DNA of 64,000 nucleotides from Flavihumibacter rivuli (GCF_018595685.2 NZ_CP092334.1:2632001-2696000); one strand, 5' to 3'. Numbered from the stretch's first letter, positions 9,725 through 19,198 are shown. Program-made: numbers and translations. The notes: a model not told the origin generated them from the letters alone.

Positions 9725-9799
9725 TGATGTAGTGTTGATGTAGTCAATAATTATTGATAATCAAATACTTGATAAAATTTGATGTAGTCGTGATGTAGG
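9725..9799. promoter_or_regulatory. Four phased TGATGTAGT direct repeats between regulator gene and susC
   Basis: TGATGTAGT occurs at 9725-9733, 9736-9744 and 9780-9788, and as TGATGTAGG at 9791-9799. The start-to-start spacings are 11, 44 and 11 bp, all multiples of 11. The repeats are therefore two tandem pairs 55 bp apart on the same helical face. They lie just upstream of both divergent genes (starts at 9701 and 9883). This is the layout expected for a dimeric or oligomeric LuxR-type activator; assignment to the neighbouring regulator is inference. Confidence 0.6.
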
Positions 9800-9821
9800 A
9801 ATTTGCTAGGCATCCGCAAGA

Positions 9822-9839
9822 CACTAAACTAGTTTAGTG
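9822..9839. promoter_or_regulatory. 18-bp perfect palindrome upstream of susC
   Basis: CACTAAACTAGTTTAGTG is an exact palindrome, 43 bp before the susC start codon and 22 bp after the last TGATGTAG repeat. It could be a separate operator, or part of the core promoter region, since TAGTTTAG partly resembles the TAnnTTTG box. Confidence 0.4.
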
Positions 9840-9882
9840 GGCTCCAACACAATTGGGAATTTTAATCAAAACACACTTGCGT

Positions 9883-12800
9883 ATGAAAAAGATCTTGCAA
9901 AGGGTCCTGCTACCCAACCTGCTGTTGCTGCTCCTGACAGTAGCCTGGGGACAGGGCAGGAAGGTCACAGGAAAAGTGACGGATGACAAAGGAAGTCCGA
10001 TTGCCAATGCATCGGTCACCGTAAAAGGGACCTCGCTGGGAACGACCAGCACCGAGAACGGCGAATTCAGCCTGGAGGTTCCCCAAACAGCCACCCTATT
10101 AGAAATCAGTTCCCTTAATTTCCAGAGCCAGGAAGTACGGATCACCGGATCCACCCTTGCCATCAGCCTCAGCCCTTCACAGGGTAAGCTGGATGAAGTG
10201 GTGGTGGTAGGTTATGGAACCCAAAAGATCACCAAGGTTTCCGGTGCCATTGCTACCATCAAGGGAACGGAAGTGGAGAAGTACAGGCCGGTGAGGGCAG
10301 AAGATGCCATCCAGGGCCGTGCATCTGGTGTGACCGTGGTATCACCCGGTACGCCAGGCGCTAAGCCAACCGTCCTGATCAGGGGTATCCCCTCCTATAC
10401 CGGTACCGATCCGGTCGTGATCGTGGACGGTGCCATCCAGACCCTCGATGACCTCAACTCCATCAATGCCGCGGATATAGAATCGATCAATATCCTGAAG
10501 GATGCCGCCGCCACTGCCATCTATGGCGTAAAGGGCGGTAACGGTGTGATCGTGATCACGACCAAGGGAGGCCGCCGCAACCAGAAAACCGAGTTCAGCT
10601 ATGGCGGCAACTACGGTATCCAGGAAGTACAGCAGACCGTGGGTGTGCTGAACGCTACCGAATATGCCGCTATGGCCAATGAAGGAAGTGTAAACTCCGG
10701 GGGTGGGTTGATATTCCCTGATATCTCCGGATTCGGGGTAGGCACCAACTGGCAGGACCAGATCTTCAAGACCGCACCCATCCAGTCCCATGCCCTTACC
10801 GCCAGGGGAGGCAGTGAGAAAATGACCTATTTCCTTTCAGGCGCCTTCCTTAGCCAGGGAGGTATTGTAGGAGGAAAAGAGAAGTCCTATTTCGACCGTA
10901 TCACCGGAACGGCCAACCTCTCCTTCGACCTCAGCTCCAAACTGAAGTTCCTGGTCAACACCAGCTATGTGAACATCAAAGGGGCAGGCATTCCAGATAA
11001 CGCGATCAATGGCGTCATCTCCAATGCCCTCAACTTCGACCCTACCGCACCCATCTATAACCAGTTCCCCGGCACCTACGGTAGGTACAGCACCAGCCCC
11101 TATATCCTGTCGGAGATCGTGAATCCCCTCACCCAACTGGAGAACACTTATAACGAGTCCAATACCAATAAACTCTATGGTAAGCTGGAACTCCAATACG
11201 AGGTGATCAAGAACCTGAAGCTGTATTCAAGGTTCGGTTATACCTATACGAATGTGACCGGAAAGAGCTTCAATCCACTGGTGTATTACGGATCTGCCCA
11301 TATCAATTCCACCTTGAATGCAGACGGCACCCCCAAGGCCGGCGCCCATAACAATGTGGCCGAATACAGCACCAACTATTTCAACTTTGCGTGGGAAAAC
11401 TTCGCCAACTACCAGTTCAGTGTAGCCGAAGACCATCATTTTGAGACCGTGCTGGGCTTTTCAGTGGCCAAGAATACAGGAAGTTCCCTTAACGGTTCCC
11501 GCCAGGATGTGCCCTTCAACTCCTGGGATTATGCCGACATCTCCTCTGCCACCGGTACTGCACCGGCATCCGGACTGGATGTGGGTTCTTTCCAGTATGA
11601 AAGGCGCAACCTCTCCTATTTCGGAAGGGTGAACTATGACTACAAGGACAGGTACCTGGCCTCTTTGACCGTCCGCCGTGATGGCTCCTATGCTTTCGGT
11701 CCCAATAACAAGTTCGCGAACTTCTATGCCGGTTCATTGGGCTGGGTAGTATCCAGCGAAGACTTCTTCCAGTCCGACTTCATCGATTTCCTGAAGGTAA
11801 GGGCCAGTTATGGTGCTACCGGTAATGAGAATGTAAGCCCGCAATTCCAGCGCATCTCCACAGCTATTTACAGCTATGGCCTGGGCCAGAACTCCGGTTA
11901 TACCTTTGGCAATGAGCCAACCTCCATTGGTGCCACCATCGCTTCTTTCAGGAATGATAACCTGGGTTGGGAAAAGCAGGTACAAATCAATGCCGGTTTC
12001 GACCTGCGCTTCTTCAAGAATAAATTCTCACTCAGTGCCGATTACTTCAGGAAGGATATCAGCGGTTTGCTGTTCACCCCTACCCTCTCCCTTTACCTGG
12101 GAACGGCTGCACTGCCTACTGCCAATATCGGTACCACCGAGACCAGTGGCTTCGACCTTAACCTCGGTTATACAGACCAGTTAGGTAAGAACTTCAAGTT
12201 GAACACCTATGTTACCTTCACTACCGCAAAGAACCTGGTGACTGAAACCAATAACGGACTGATCACCGGTGGTGGTTATGGAATCCCCTTCCAGAGCGTT
12301 ACCCGCTTTGAGAAAGGCTTTACACCCGGTTATTTCTTTGGCTGGAAAACCGATGGCCTCTTCCAGAATGAAGCCGATATCGCCAAGGCAGCCAGCCAGC
12401 CCGGCGCACAGCCCGGTGATATCCGTTACGTGGATATCAACCAGGATGGCGTGATCGATGGCAATGACCGTACCCAGATCGGTGATCCCTTCCCTGATTT
12501 CACCATGGGATGGGGATTGAATCTTGAGTATAAAGGATTTGATTTCTCCAGTTTCGTTTATGCCTCCTATGGTAATGACGTGTATCGTGCATTCGAGCGT
12601 AACCTGGCCATGACCAATAAATTCCGCAGCGTACTGGGCAGGTGGACAGGCGAAGGCAGCACCAACGATGCAAAGACCCCACGCTATAGCTTCATTGATG
12701 CCAATAACAACACCAGGGCATCAGACCGCTATGTGGAAGATGGCTCCTTTATCAAGATCAAGGACCTGCAGTTGGGTTATACCATTCCTGCTGAAACCCT

Positions 12801-12978
12801 GAGGAAGTTGCGCATCACCAGGCTGCGTGTATACGCACAGGTGAAGAACGCTTACACTTTCACCAAATATTCCGGCTTCGATCCGGAGATCTCCGGCGGA
12901 ATCTTCGATACCGGTATCGATCGCGGTGTATTCCCGCAAGCAAGGATATGGTCCATGGGCATCGACCTGAAATTCTAA
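9883..12978 (+). CDS. SusC/RagA-type TonB-linked outer-membrane transporter
   Basis: A 1031-residue TonB-dependent transporter for oligosaccharide uptake. I use the ATG at 9883, which opens a signal peptide (KKILQRVLLPNLLLLLLTVAWG); the frame extends 10 codons upstream only to a TTG. After cleavage come a carboxypeptidase-like beta domain (VTGKVTDDKGSPIANASVTV) and a TonB-box-like stretch (LDEVVVVGYGTQ). The plug domain follows, with the SusC signature RIKDAAATAIYG-type block (NILKDAAATAIYGVKGGNG), then the beta-barrel ending in the aromatic WSMGIDLKF. It is followed 19 bp later by susD and then surface lipoproteins and a GH16 enzyme, so the imported ligand is probably a beta-1,3- or mixed-linkage glucan fragment. 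Confidence 0.96.
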   Translation: MKKILQRVLLPNLLLLLLTVAWGQGRKVTGKVTDDKGSPIANASVTVKGTSLGTTSTENGEFSLEVPQTATLLEISSLNFQSQEVRITGSTLAISLSPSQGKLDEVVVVGYGTQKITKVSGAIATIKGTEVEKYRPVRAEDAIQGRASGVTVVSPGTPGAKPTVLIRGIPSYTGTDPVVIVDGAIQTLDDLNSINAADIESINILKDAAATAIYGVKGGNGVIVITTKGGRRNQKTEFSYGGNYGIQEVQQTVGVLNATEYAAMANEGSVNSGGGLIFPDISGFGVGTNWQDQIFKTAPIQSHALTARGGSEKMTYFLSGAFLSQGGIVGGKEKSYFDRITGTANLSFDLSSKLKFLVNTSYVNIKGAGIPDNAINGVISNALNFDPTAPIYNQFPGTYGRYSTSPYILSEIVNPLTQLENTYNESNTNKLYGKLELQYEVIKNLKLYSRFGYTYTNVTGKSFNPLVYYGSAHINSTLNADGTPKAGAHNNVAEYSTNYFNFAWENFANYQFSVAEDHHFETVLGFSVAKNTGSSLNGSRQDVPFNSWDYADISSATGTAPASGLDVGSFQYERRNLSYFGRVNYDYKDRYLASLTVRRDGSYAFGPNNKFANFYAGSLGWVVSSEDFFQSDFIDFLKVRASYGATGNENVSPQFQRISTAIYSYGLGQNSGYTFGNEPTSIGATIASFRNDNLGWEKQVQINAGFDLRFFKNKFSLSADYFRKDISGLLFTPTLSLYLGTAALPTANIGTTETSGFDLNLGYTDQLGKNFKLNTYVTFTTAKNLVTETNNGLITGGGYGIPFQSVTRFEKGFTPGYFFGWKTDGLFQNEADIAKAASQPGAQPGDIRYVDINQDGVIDGNDRTQIGDPFPDFTMGWGLNLEYKGFDFSSFVYASYGNDVYRAFERNLAMTNKFRSVLGRWTGEGSTNDAKTPRYSFIDANNNTRASDRYVEDGSFIKIKDLQLGYTIPAETLRKLRITRLRVYAQVKNAYTFTKYSGFDPEISGGIFDTGIDRGVFPQARIWSMGIDLKF

Positions 12979-12997
12979 CCTTACCAAATTCCAAATC

Positions 12998-14479
12998 ATG
13001 AGCAATCATTTCAAGATAATATGTGTGAGCCTGGCCCTGTCAACAACCATGGCCTGCTCCAAGTTTGTGGACTACAATCCACAGGAAGATTACCAGATCA
13101 CTGCAGAGAACTATTTCACTACTGTAGATGATTACCAGAAAATGGTCGTTGGTACCTACTCGCCACTGCAATGGCTTTGGGGCAATACCATGATCGGTGA
13201 TATCGCATCCGACAATTCCGTATCAGGAGGCGAGAATGCCACAGATGTACTCGGCCTGCAGCAGATCGATGATTACCAGATCACGCCGATCAACAGCTAT
13301 CTAACGGAAGCCTGGAAGGCCTGCTATGAAGGCATCAACCGCGCCAACTACCTGCACGAGAACAAAGCCAAGCTGGACTTCAATGGCAAGGATGCCTTGT
13401 ATGGGGAAGTGTATTTCCTGAGGGCCTACTACTATTTCGAATTGGTCCGCCTCTTCGGTGATGTACCCCTCTTTGTCGACAGGCGCTTGTCTGCATCAGA
13501 TTCAAGGCAGCTCCAAAGGACACCCAAGGCAGAAGTGTATAAGCAGATCGAAACCGACCTGAACAATGCGATAGCCGTGTTGCCTCCCACCAATAACCAG
13601 AAAGGTAGGATCACCCGCTATGCAGCCAAAGGCCTGCTGGCTAAAGTGCTCCTGTATGAGAATAAGTTTGACGAGGCAGCCACTGTTCTGGAAGATGTGT
13701 TGAGCTGGCCCTTCACCCTGGTAGATGATTACAATTCCATCTTCCTGGAGAGCGGCGAGAACGGACCAGAGTCAGTTTTTGAGATCCAGTATTCCAATAG
13801 CGCTCCTTTCTACGACTGGTCCAATCCGGGAAGGGGCCAGGGCAATTTCGCGGTACAGCATTGTGGTATCAGGAACCTGACCGGTTCAAGTCCATATGGA
13901 CAAGGCTGGAGCATCAACCTGCCTACCCAACAACTGGCCAATGCCTTTGAAGCGGGCGACCAGCGCAAGGCTGTCACCATCCTCGACATCGAAGCTTATA
14001 AGAATGCCAACCCCGGTTTCAATATCACCTACCAGGTTGCGCCTTACAAGAATACCGGTTTGTATAACCATAAGTACCAACCGCGCAAGGGCCAGACATC
14101 CGGACAGGTTGAACTGAATTACCTGAACAATTTCCGCACCCTCCGTTATGCAGAAGTATTGCTGATTGCGGCGGAAGCCAATAACAGGAAAGCGAGCCCG
14201 GATGATGCCAAGGCAAGGGCTTGCCTGAACAGGGTAAGGCAGCGTGCCTTCAGGGATAACAATCATGATATCAACCTTTCCGGTGCTGCATTGAAAGAGG
14301 CGATCTGGGAAGAAAGAAGATTGGAACTCGCTATGGAAGGCGACCGCTTCTTCGACCTGGTAAGGACAGGAAAGGCCGCAGAAAAGATCACCGGATTCCA
14401 GAAAGGCAAGAACGAGGTATTCCCAATTCCCCAGCAGGAAGTGGATATTTCCGGTCTCACCCAGAATCCCGGTTATTAA
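12998..14479 (+). CDS. SusD/RagB-type nutrient-binding outer-membrane lipoprotein
   Basis: A 493-residue lipoprotein that caps the SusC channel and binds glycan. The lipobox is TTMACSKF with the acylated Cys at residue 20. The N-terminal part contains the conserved EAWKACYEGINRANY and LRAYYYFELVRLFGDVP blocks (TPR-like SusD core). The C-terminal part has LRYAEVLLIAAEA and IWEERRLELAMEGDRFFDL, then the final IPQQEVD..TQNPGY typical of SusD. It starts 19 bp after susC and ends 21 bp before the next lipoprotein gene. The operon arrangement is standard for a polysaccharide utilisation locus. Confidence 0.96.
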   Translation: MSNHFKIICVSLALSTTMACSKFVDYNPQEDYQITAENYFTTVDDYQKMVVGTYSPLQWLWGNTMIGDIASDNSVSGGENATDVLGLQQIDDYQITPINSYLTEAWKACYEGINRANYLHENKAKLDFNGKDALYGEVYFLRAYYYFELVRLFGDVPLFVDRRLSASDSRQLQRTPKAEVYKQIETDLNNAIAVLPPTNNQKGRITRYAAKGLLAKVLLYENKFDEAATVLEDVLSWPFTLVDDYNSIFLESGENGPESVFEIQYSNSAPFYDWSNPGRGQGNFAVQHCGIRNLTGSSPYGQGWSINLPTQQLANAFEAGDQRKAVTILDIEAYKNANPGFNITYQVAPYKNTGLYNHKYQPRKGQTSGQVELNYLNNFRTLRYAEVLLIAAEANNRKASPDDAKARACLNRVRQRAFRDNNHDINLSGAALKEAIWEERRLELAMEGDRFFDLVRTGKAAEKITGFQKGKNEVFPIPQQEVDISGLTQNPGY

Positions 14480-14500
14480 TGTCATCCCAAAACTATTATC

Positions 14501-16585
14501 ATGAACACGAATAAAATATTTATCGCACTGCTGCTCTTCCTGGGTGTACTCGCAGGATGCCAGAAGGACAAGTTTGAGGACACCTCATTCGTTGACAGGG
14601 CCGCAACACCGGGCAAACTTTCTGCCCTATTCGATATCACGCAGGACAATACGGGACTGGTGACCATTACCCCGAATGGCGAAGGTATTTCCTATTTCCT
14701 GCTGTATTATGGCGATGGAACTGCAGAGCCTGTCAAGTTGCAACCAGGACAGAGTACCCGTCACCGTTATGAGGAAGGAAACTACGAAGTAAGGATCCTC
14801 GGCATCGGTATCAATGGTGCTACCACGGAAGCCAAACAGCCCCTTACCGTTTCTTTCAAAGAACCGGAAAACTTTGAGATCAACGCAGTGATCGATCCGG
14901 CCAATGTCTTCCAGGTGAACCTGAGCGCAAAGGCCGACTACGAAACCCTATTCAAGGTATACTTCGGTGATGAGGAAGATGAAGTACCGCAGTCCTTCCA
15001 GGAAGGGGAAACCATCAGCCATATTTACAAGAAAACAGGTACTTATACCATCAGGGTGATCGCACTCAGCGGTGGAGCCGCCACAAAAGAGCTGACCAAA
15101 GAGATCACGATCCTCAATCCGGTATTGCTGCCGATCGACTTCGAGATTGCCACCCAGCCCTATCCCTTCATCAATTTTGATGGCGGTAATACCACCGTTA
15201 TCAACAACCCGCATCCCGGTGGCCTCAACGCCTCTGCAAGGGTAGGTAAAATGGTGAAGAGTCCCGGCCAGCCCTGGGGAGGAAGCCTGATCAGTCTTGG
15301 CGGACCCATTGACTTCTCCACCAATAAGATCTTCCGCATGAAAGTGTATTCACCAAGGGTGGGTGCCAAGGTATTGCTGAAAGTGGAGAACGCCACGAAC
15401 GGTTCGATCAGCTTCGAGAAAGAAGTGCAAACCACCAAGGACAATGAATGGGAAGAACTGGGCTTCGATTTCAGGGATATCAATACTTCGAACAGCTACC
15501 AGAATATTGTCCTCATCTTTGAACTGGGAACTCCCGGTGATGGTTCAGCGAATTTCACCTTCTATTTCGATGATATCCGCCTGACCAATACCCTTCCGGG
15601 TCTTTCTCAGATCAACCTTCCGGTTAACTTTGACACCCCCGGTATCAACTATGCCGTCACTGATTTTGGCGGCAACGAAACCGTGGATGGTACAGATCCG
15701 GCCAACAGCAGCAATAAGGTGAAGGTGACCACCAAACCCAATGGTGCGCAAACCTGGGCTGGCACTACCATTGGCACACCTATCGGCTTTGCCAGCAAGA
15801 TCCCTGTTACGGCATCAGCATCCAAAATGAGTGTGCGGGTATATTCACCGGCAGCAGGCCTAACTATCAAGTTGAAGATAGAAGACCATACCAACGGCGC
15901 CGTATCTGTAGAGACAGATGTGGTGACCACAAAGGCCAACCAATGGGAAACCCTGGTCTTCAATTTCCTAAACCATAGTGCGGGGACACCGGCATTCAAT
16001 GCCGCCAGCAATTATGACAAGGCATCTATCTTCTTCGACTTTGGCAATACCGGCAACGGTAAAGTGTTCTACTGGGATGACGTAAAGATGGCGGAAGAGC
16101 CAACTAACCCAAATACACTGGGATTACCATTGAATTTCCAGTCAAGCACACTGAACTACAACTTCCTCAATTTCGATGGCGGTAATGCCAGCGTGGTGGA
16201 CAACCCGAATGCTTCCGGTATCAATACCAGCAGCAAGGTTGGGAAGATGGTGAAGGGAGGCGGACAGCCATGGGGCGGGGCCTTTATCTCCCTGGATGCG
16301 CCTATTAATTTCTCAGCCGGGAAAACCTTCAAGGTCAAGGTGCTCTCCCCAAGGGTAGGCGCTAAGCTGCTCCTGAAAGTGGAGAACCAGAACGACGGGG
16401 GCATCAGTTTTGAAAAAGAAGTAGCCACTACCAAATCAGGCGAATGGGAAGAACTGAGCTTCGACTTTAGCGCGATCAACATTGCAAACAGCTACCAGAA
16501 GATCGTACTCATTTTCGACCTCGGTACGGTAGGTGACGGATCAGCCAATTTCACCTACTATTTCGATGATATCACCCTCAACTAA
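14501..16585 (+). CDS. Surface glycan-binding lipoprotein with PKD domains and three CBM-like repeats
   Basis: A 694-residue lipoprotein (lipobox VLAGCQ, Cys20). Residues about 35-205 form two PKD/Ig-like modules (YYGDGTAEP; VYFGDEEDEV). After them come three beta-sandwich repeats of about 160 residues, near 209-365, 370-525 and 535-694. Each begins with LP(I/V/L)(D/N)F and ends with a YFDDI-type strand. Repeats 1 and 3 are close copies (SPRVGAKVLLKVEN vs SPRVGAKLLLKVEN); the middle one is divergent. The position directly after susD is that of the surface glycan-binding protein in Sus-like systems. The module looks like a carbohydrate-binding fold related to the CBM4/6/22 type, but I cannot name the family. 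Confidence 0.8.
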   Translation: MNTNKIFIALLLFLGVLAGCQKDKFEDTSFVDRAATPGKLSALFDITQDNTGLVTITPNGEGISYFLLYYGDGTAEPVKLQPGQSTRHRYEEGNYEVRILGIGINGATTEAKQPLTVSFKEPENFEINAVIDPANVFQVNLSAKADYETLFKVYFGDEEDEVPQSFQEGETISHIYKKTGTYTIRVIALSGGAATKELTKEITILNPVLLPIDFEIATQPYPFINFDGGNTTVINNPHPGGLNASARVGKMVKSPGQPWGGSLISLGGPIDFSTNKIFRMKVYSPRVGAKVLLKVENATNGSISFEKEVQTTKDNEWEELGFDFRDINTSNSYQNIVLIFELGTPGDGSANFTFYFDDIRLTNTLPGLSQINLPVNFDTPGINYAVTDFGGNETVDGTDPANSSNKVKVTTKPNGAQTWAGTTIGTPIGFASKIPVTASASKMSVRVYSPAAGLTIKLKIEDHTNGAVSVETDVVTTKANQWETLVFNFLNHSAGTPAFNAASNYDKASIFFDFGNTGNGKVFYWDDVKMAEEPTNPNTLGLPLNFQSSTLNYNFLNFDGGNASVVDNPNASGINTSSKVGKMVKGGGQPWGGAFISLDAPINFSAGKTFKVKVLSPRVGAKLLLKVENQNDGGISFEKEVATTKSGEWEELSFDFSAINIANSYQKIVLIFDLGTVGDGSANFTYYFDDITLN

Positions 16586-16595
16586 AATTGAAGCA

Positions 16596-17498
16596 ATGAA
16601 AAGAATAATCATAACCATCCCATTATTCGCAATGATCCTGGCAACAGGACTCACCAGTTGCGAAAAGACCGAATACAGTTTCGGTGAAATAAAAGCACCC
16701 ACCGAATTGGCCCTGAACACCGTGGTGGAAGGCGCCAATACCAATAGCCCTGACGGCAATGGCAGCGGCAATGTTGCCATAACGGCTACTTCCAATAATG
16801 CCATCAACTACCGGATAGATTTTGGTGACGGAACGGTGCAGATGGTACCTTCAGGGAAAGTAAGCTACAAATACAAGACACCCGGAACGAAGGAATATAC
16901 CATCACGGTAAATGCAGTTGGAACGGGAGGAGTAATGTCAACCATCAGCAAGAAAGTGAAAGTATTCGTAGCCTTTGAAATACCTACAGCAATCCTGCAG
17001 GCCCTGACCAATGGCTCCTCCAAGACATGGGTGACCGATAAAATGGCAACCGGCCATATCGGTGTAGGCCCGGTTTCCAGCTTTGAACCCATCTGGTACC
17101 AGGCTGCGCCTAATGAAAAGGACTACGCAGGTTGTTTGTATGACGATGAGATCACCTTTACCAAGGATGCCAACAATAATGTGACCATGGTCCTGGACAA
17201 TAAAGGCAGCAGTTTCGTACAGGCAGCGTCGGTAGGCTATTACGGATTCAGCGGCCCGGAAGCCTGTTATGATATCAACACCAGCGGATCAAAGGCACTC
17301 GGGTTCGGCAATGCCTCCTCGGGCTCATCATCAGCCCAGTCAACCGGTATCCAGTTCACCGTACCGGGAGATGGCATCATCAACTTTGCCACCGGCAATA
17401 ACACCTACGAGATCCTGTCCATTACCGAAACCACCATGCACCTGAGGAATATTGGGGTGGATGGGAATGCCTGGTACCAAAAACTTAAAGTAAAATAA
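16596..17498 (+). CDS. PKD-domain surface lipoprotein of the glucan locus
   Basis: A 300-residue lipoprotein. I start at the ATG at 16596 because MKRIIITIPLFAMILATGLTSC gives a proper lipobox (Cys22); the frame is open upstream inside the previous gene. A PKD-like domain (YRIDFGDGTVQ, then VSYKYKTPGTKEYTITV) occupies roughly residues 35-125. A C-terminal domain follows (SSKTWVTDKMATGHIGVGP ... CLYDDEITF ... INFATGNNTYEILSI). The latter resembles the glucan-associated domain often found beside GH16 enzymes in Bacteroidota loci. It is 10 bp after the preceding gene and 10 bp before the GH16 gene. Its role as an auxiliary glycan-binding protein is inferred. Confidence 0.7.
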   Translation: MKRIIITIPLFAMILATGLTSCEKTEYSFGEIKAPTELALNTVVEGANTNSPDGNGSGNVAITATSNNAINYRIDFGDGTVQMVPSGKVSYKYKTPGTKEYTITVNAVGTGGVMSTISKKVKVFVAFEIPTAILQALTNGSSKTWVTDKMATGHIGVGPVSSFEPIWYQAAPNEKDYAGCLYDDEITFTKDANNNVTMVLDNKGSSFVQAASVGYYGFSGPEACYDINTSGSKALGFGNASSGSSSAQSTGIQFTVPGDGIINFATGNNTYEILSITETTMHLRNIGVDGNAWYQKLKVK

Positions 17499-17508
17499 AA
17501 CGAACACC

Positions 17509-18570
17509 ATGAGATACATTATCACAACGATCGCAGCCATCAGCAGCCTGCTGGTATTGGTGAGCTGTAAGAAGGCAGGGGCAGAAGAAGTCATCAACGA
17601 CGGTTCCCCCACTAACCTGGTCATACAGGTTGACAACAAAAATGACGGCACCGGTGCGGTAGCTTTTACCGCAACGGCCCTCAATGCAGATAGTTACAAG
17701 TTTGAATTTGGTGATGGCAATTCTGCCAACAATACCACCGGTACCGCCAGCCATACCTATACCAAACCGGGTAATAACAATTTTGTTGTTACGGTTACGG
17801 CCAGCAATTCCAGCGGCAAGACCATTGCCCGATCCACACAGATCATGGTCAATGTGGCCACCAGCGGAGGCGGCACCGGACTGGTATGGTCCGATGAATT
17901 CGAGACCAATGGCAGTCCCGATCCCAACAAATGGGTATTCGAGATCGGTACCGGATCCAATGGTTGGGGCAATAACGAACTCCAGTATTATACCAACCGC
18001 CAGGATAATGCCGTGGTGAGCAACGGCGTGTTGAGGATCACCGCTAAGAAGGAAAACTTCAGTGGCAGCGCTTACACTTCCTCCAGGATGATCACCAAGG
18101 GTAAGTTTGAATTCAAGTACGGAAGGGTGGAAGCCAGGGCCAAACTGCCCCAGGGAGTAGGCACCTGGCCAGCGATCTGGATGTTGGGAGCCAATATCAA
18201 TGCCGTAGGTTGGCCGAACTGCGGTGAGATCGATATCATGGAACACAAGGGCAGCGAACCCAATAAGATCTATGGTACCCTGCATTATCCCGGACGCTCA
18301 GGTGGCAATGCCGATGGCAGCTTCAGGATGATCAGCAATGCTTCCAGCGAATTCCACGTTTATTCAGTGGACTGGACAGCCAGCCATATCAAGATCTATG
18401 TGGACAACCAACTGATCCACAGTTTTGTGAATTCAGGCAGCGTTCCCTTCAACCACGATTTCTTCATTATCCTGAACGTGGCCATGGGTGGAACTTTCGG
18501 AGGTTCTGTTGATCCTGCTTTCTCCAGCTCATCCATGGAGATCGATTATATCAGGGTATATAAAAACTAA
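17509..18570 (+). CDS. PKD-GH16 endo-beta-glucanase (laminarinase-type) lipoprotein
   Basis: A 353-residue cell-surface enzyme (lipobox VLVSCKK, Cys20) with one PKD domain (YKFEFGDGNS, about residues 60-120) and a GH16 jelly-roll domain (about 125-353). The catalytic motif is GEIDIMEH: Glu240 would be the nucleophile, Asp242 the helper and Glu245 the acid/base. GTWPAIWMLG and YSVDWTASHIKIYVDNQ are standard for beta-1,3-glucanases and lichenases of GH16. The enzyme presumably cuts laminarin or mixed-linkage glucan for the SusC/SusD pair. It is the last gene of the operon, followed 18 bp later by a strong hairpin terminator. Confidence 0.93.
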   Translation: MRYIITTIAAISSLLVLVSCKKAGAEEVINDGSPTNLVIQVDNKNDGTGAVAFTATALNADSYKFEFGDGNSANNTTGTASHTYTKPGNNNFVVTVTASNSSGKTIARSTQIMVNVATSGGGTGLVWSDEFETNGSPDPNKWVFEIGTGSNGWGNNELQYYTNRQDNAVVSNGVLRITAKKENFSGSAYTSSRMITKGKFEFKYGRVEARAKLPQGVGTWPAIWMLGANINAVGWPNCGEIDIMEHKGSEPNKIYGTLHYPGRSGGNADGSFRMISNASSEFHVYSVDWTASHIKIYVDNQLIHSFVNSGSVPFNHDFFIILNVAMGGTFGGSVDPAFSSSSMEIDYIRVYKN

Positions 18571-18588
18571 GTTTCCTGCTATAATACA

Positions 18589-18624
18589 AATGCCGTTGAT
18601 GCTAAACCATCAACGGCATTTTTT
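18589..18624 (+). terminator. Rho-independent terminator after GH16 gene
   Basis: A perfect 13-bp stem (AATGCCGTTGATG / CATCAACGGCATT) with a 6-nt loop is followed by TTTT. It lies 18 bp after the GH16 stop and ends at the stop of the convergent SnoaL-like gene. Confidence 0.9.
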
Positions 18625-19036
18625 ATTGCATGAACACCACTTCAGTGATGCTTCCGCCTTCAATGGTATAAATGGCCACAGCATCCAAAGGAGGAACGCC
18701 TTTCTTAAAGAAGACAGATTCCCGGTCAATCACCTTATTGCCGATGGTGATCCGGTTCACCAGTGTACAATGGAGGTCAGGCGTGGATTTGAACATATCA
18801 TCATATTCCTTCCTCATGATGTCTTTTCCTTTATACATCAGCTTGTCAGGGAACATGTAAACTTTCACCGAATCACTGTAGGGTTTTAAGAAACCCTCGA
18901 TATCGCGGGCATTATAGGCATTGAGTTGCGTATCCGCCAATTTTATGGCTTCTTCATTTTTCGTGGTTACGGACTGGGCTGACAGATTACTCCCAATAAC
19001 AAGGGATAATATTAGAGAACAGCAATACTTCAACAT
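18623..19036 (-). CDS. Exported SnoaL/NTF2-like protein
   Basis: A 137-residue protein with a signal peptide (KYCCSLILSLVIGSNLSAQ) and one NTF2-like cone fold. It reads as an alpha-helix (DTQLNAYNARDIEGFLKPYS), then strands with VKVYMFPDKLMYKGKDIMRKEY, and the sheet ending ITEVVFMQ. Such proteins are usually enzymes or ligand binders of unknown substrate (SnoaL-like, nuclear transport factor 2 superfamily). The gene is convergent with the GH16 gene and shares its terminator region. The substrate cannot be inferred. Confidence 0.75.
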   Translation of the reverse strand: MLKYCCSLILSLVIGSNLSAQSVTTKNEEAIKLADTQLNAYNARDIEGFLKPYSDSVKVYMFPDKLMYKGKDIMRKEYDDMFKSTPDLHCTLVNRITIGNKVIDRESVFFKKGVPPLDAVAIYTIEGGSITEVVFMQ

Positions 19037-19101
19037 GGCAATGGTTTAATGGCTGAAAAAATTGAACTGCCAATTTAGGAATAATACCTTGACTGCCGTA
19101 G

Positions 19102-19175
19102 CCTTGGCGCAGGCACGTCCTCGCCTGCCTGCGCTGAAGCTTCGGCAGGCGAAGTCCGCCGAAGCTTCAGCGAAG
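19102..19175. repeat. Dispersed REP-like repeat (GAAGCTTCAGCG family), copy 1
   Basis: GC-rich intergenic repeat with a perfect 12-bp inverted pair, CGCTGAAGCTTC at 19132-19143 and GAAGCTTCAGCG at 19161-19172. An internal GCCTGCC/GGCAGGC stem is also present. A related copy lies at 20345-20402. Confidence 0.75.
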
Positions 19176-19198
19176 GTTGATCTCATCTCCACATCCAC

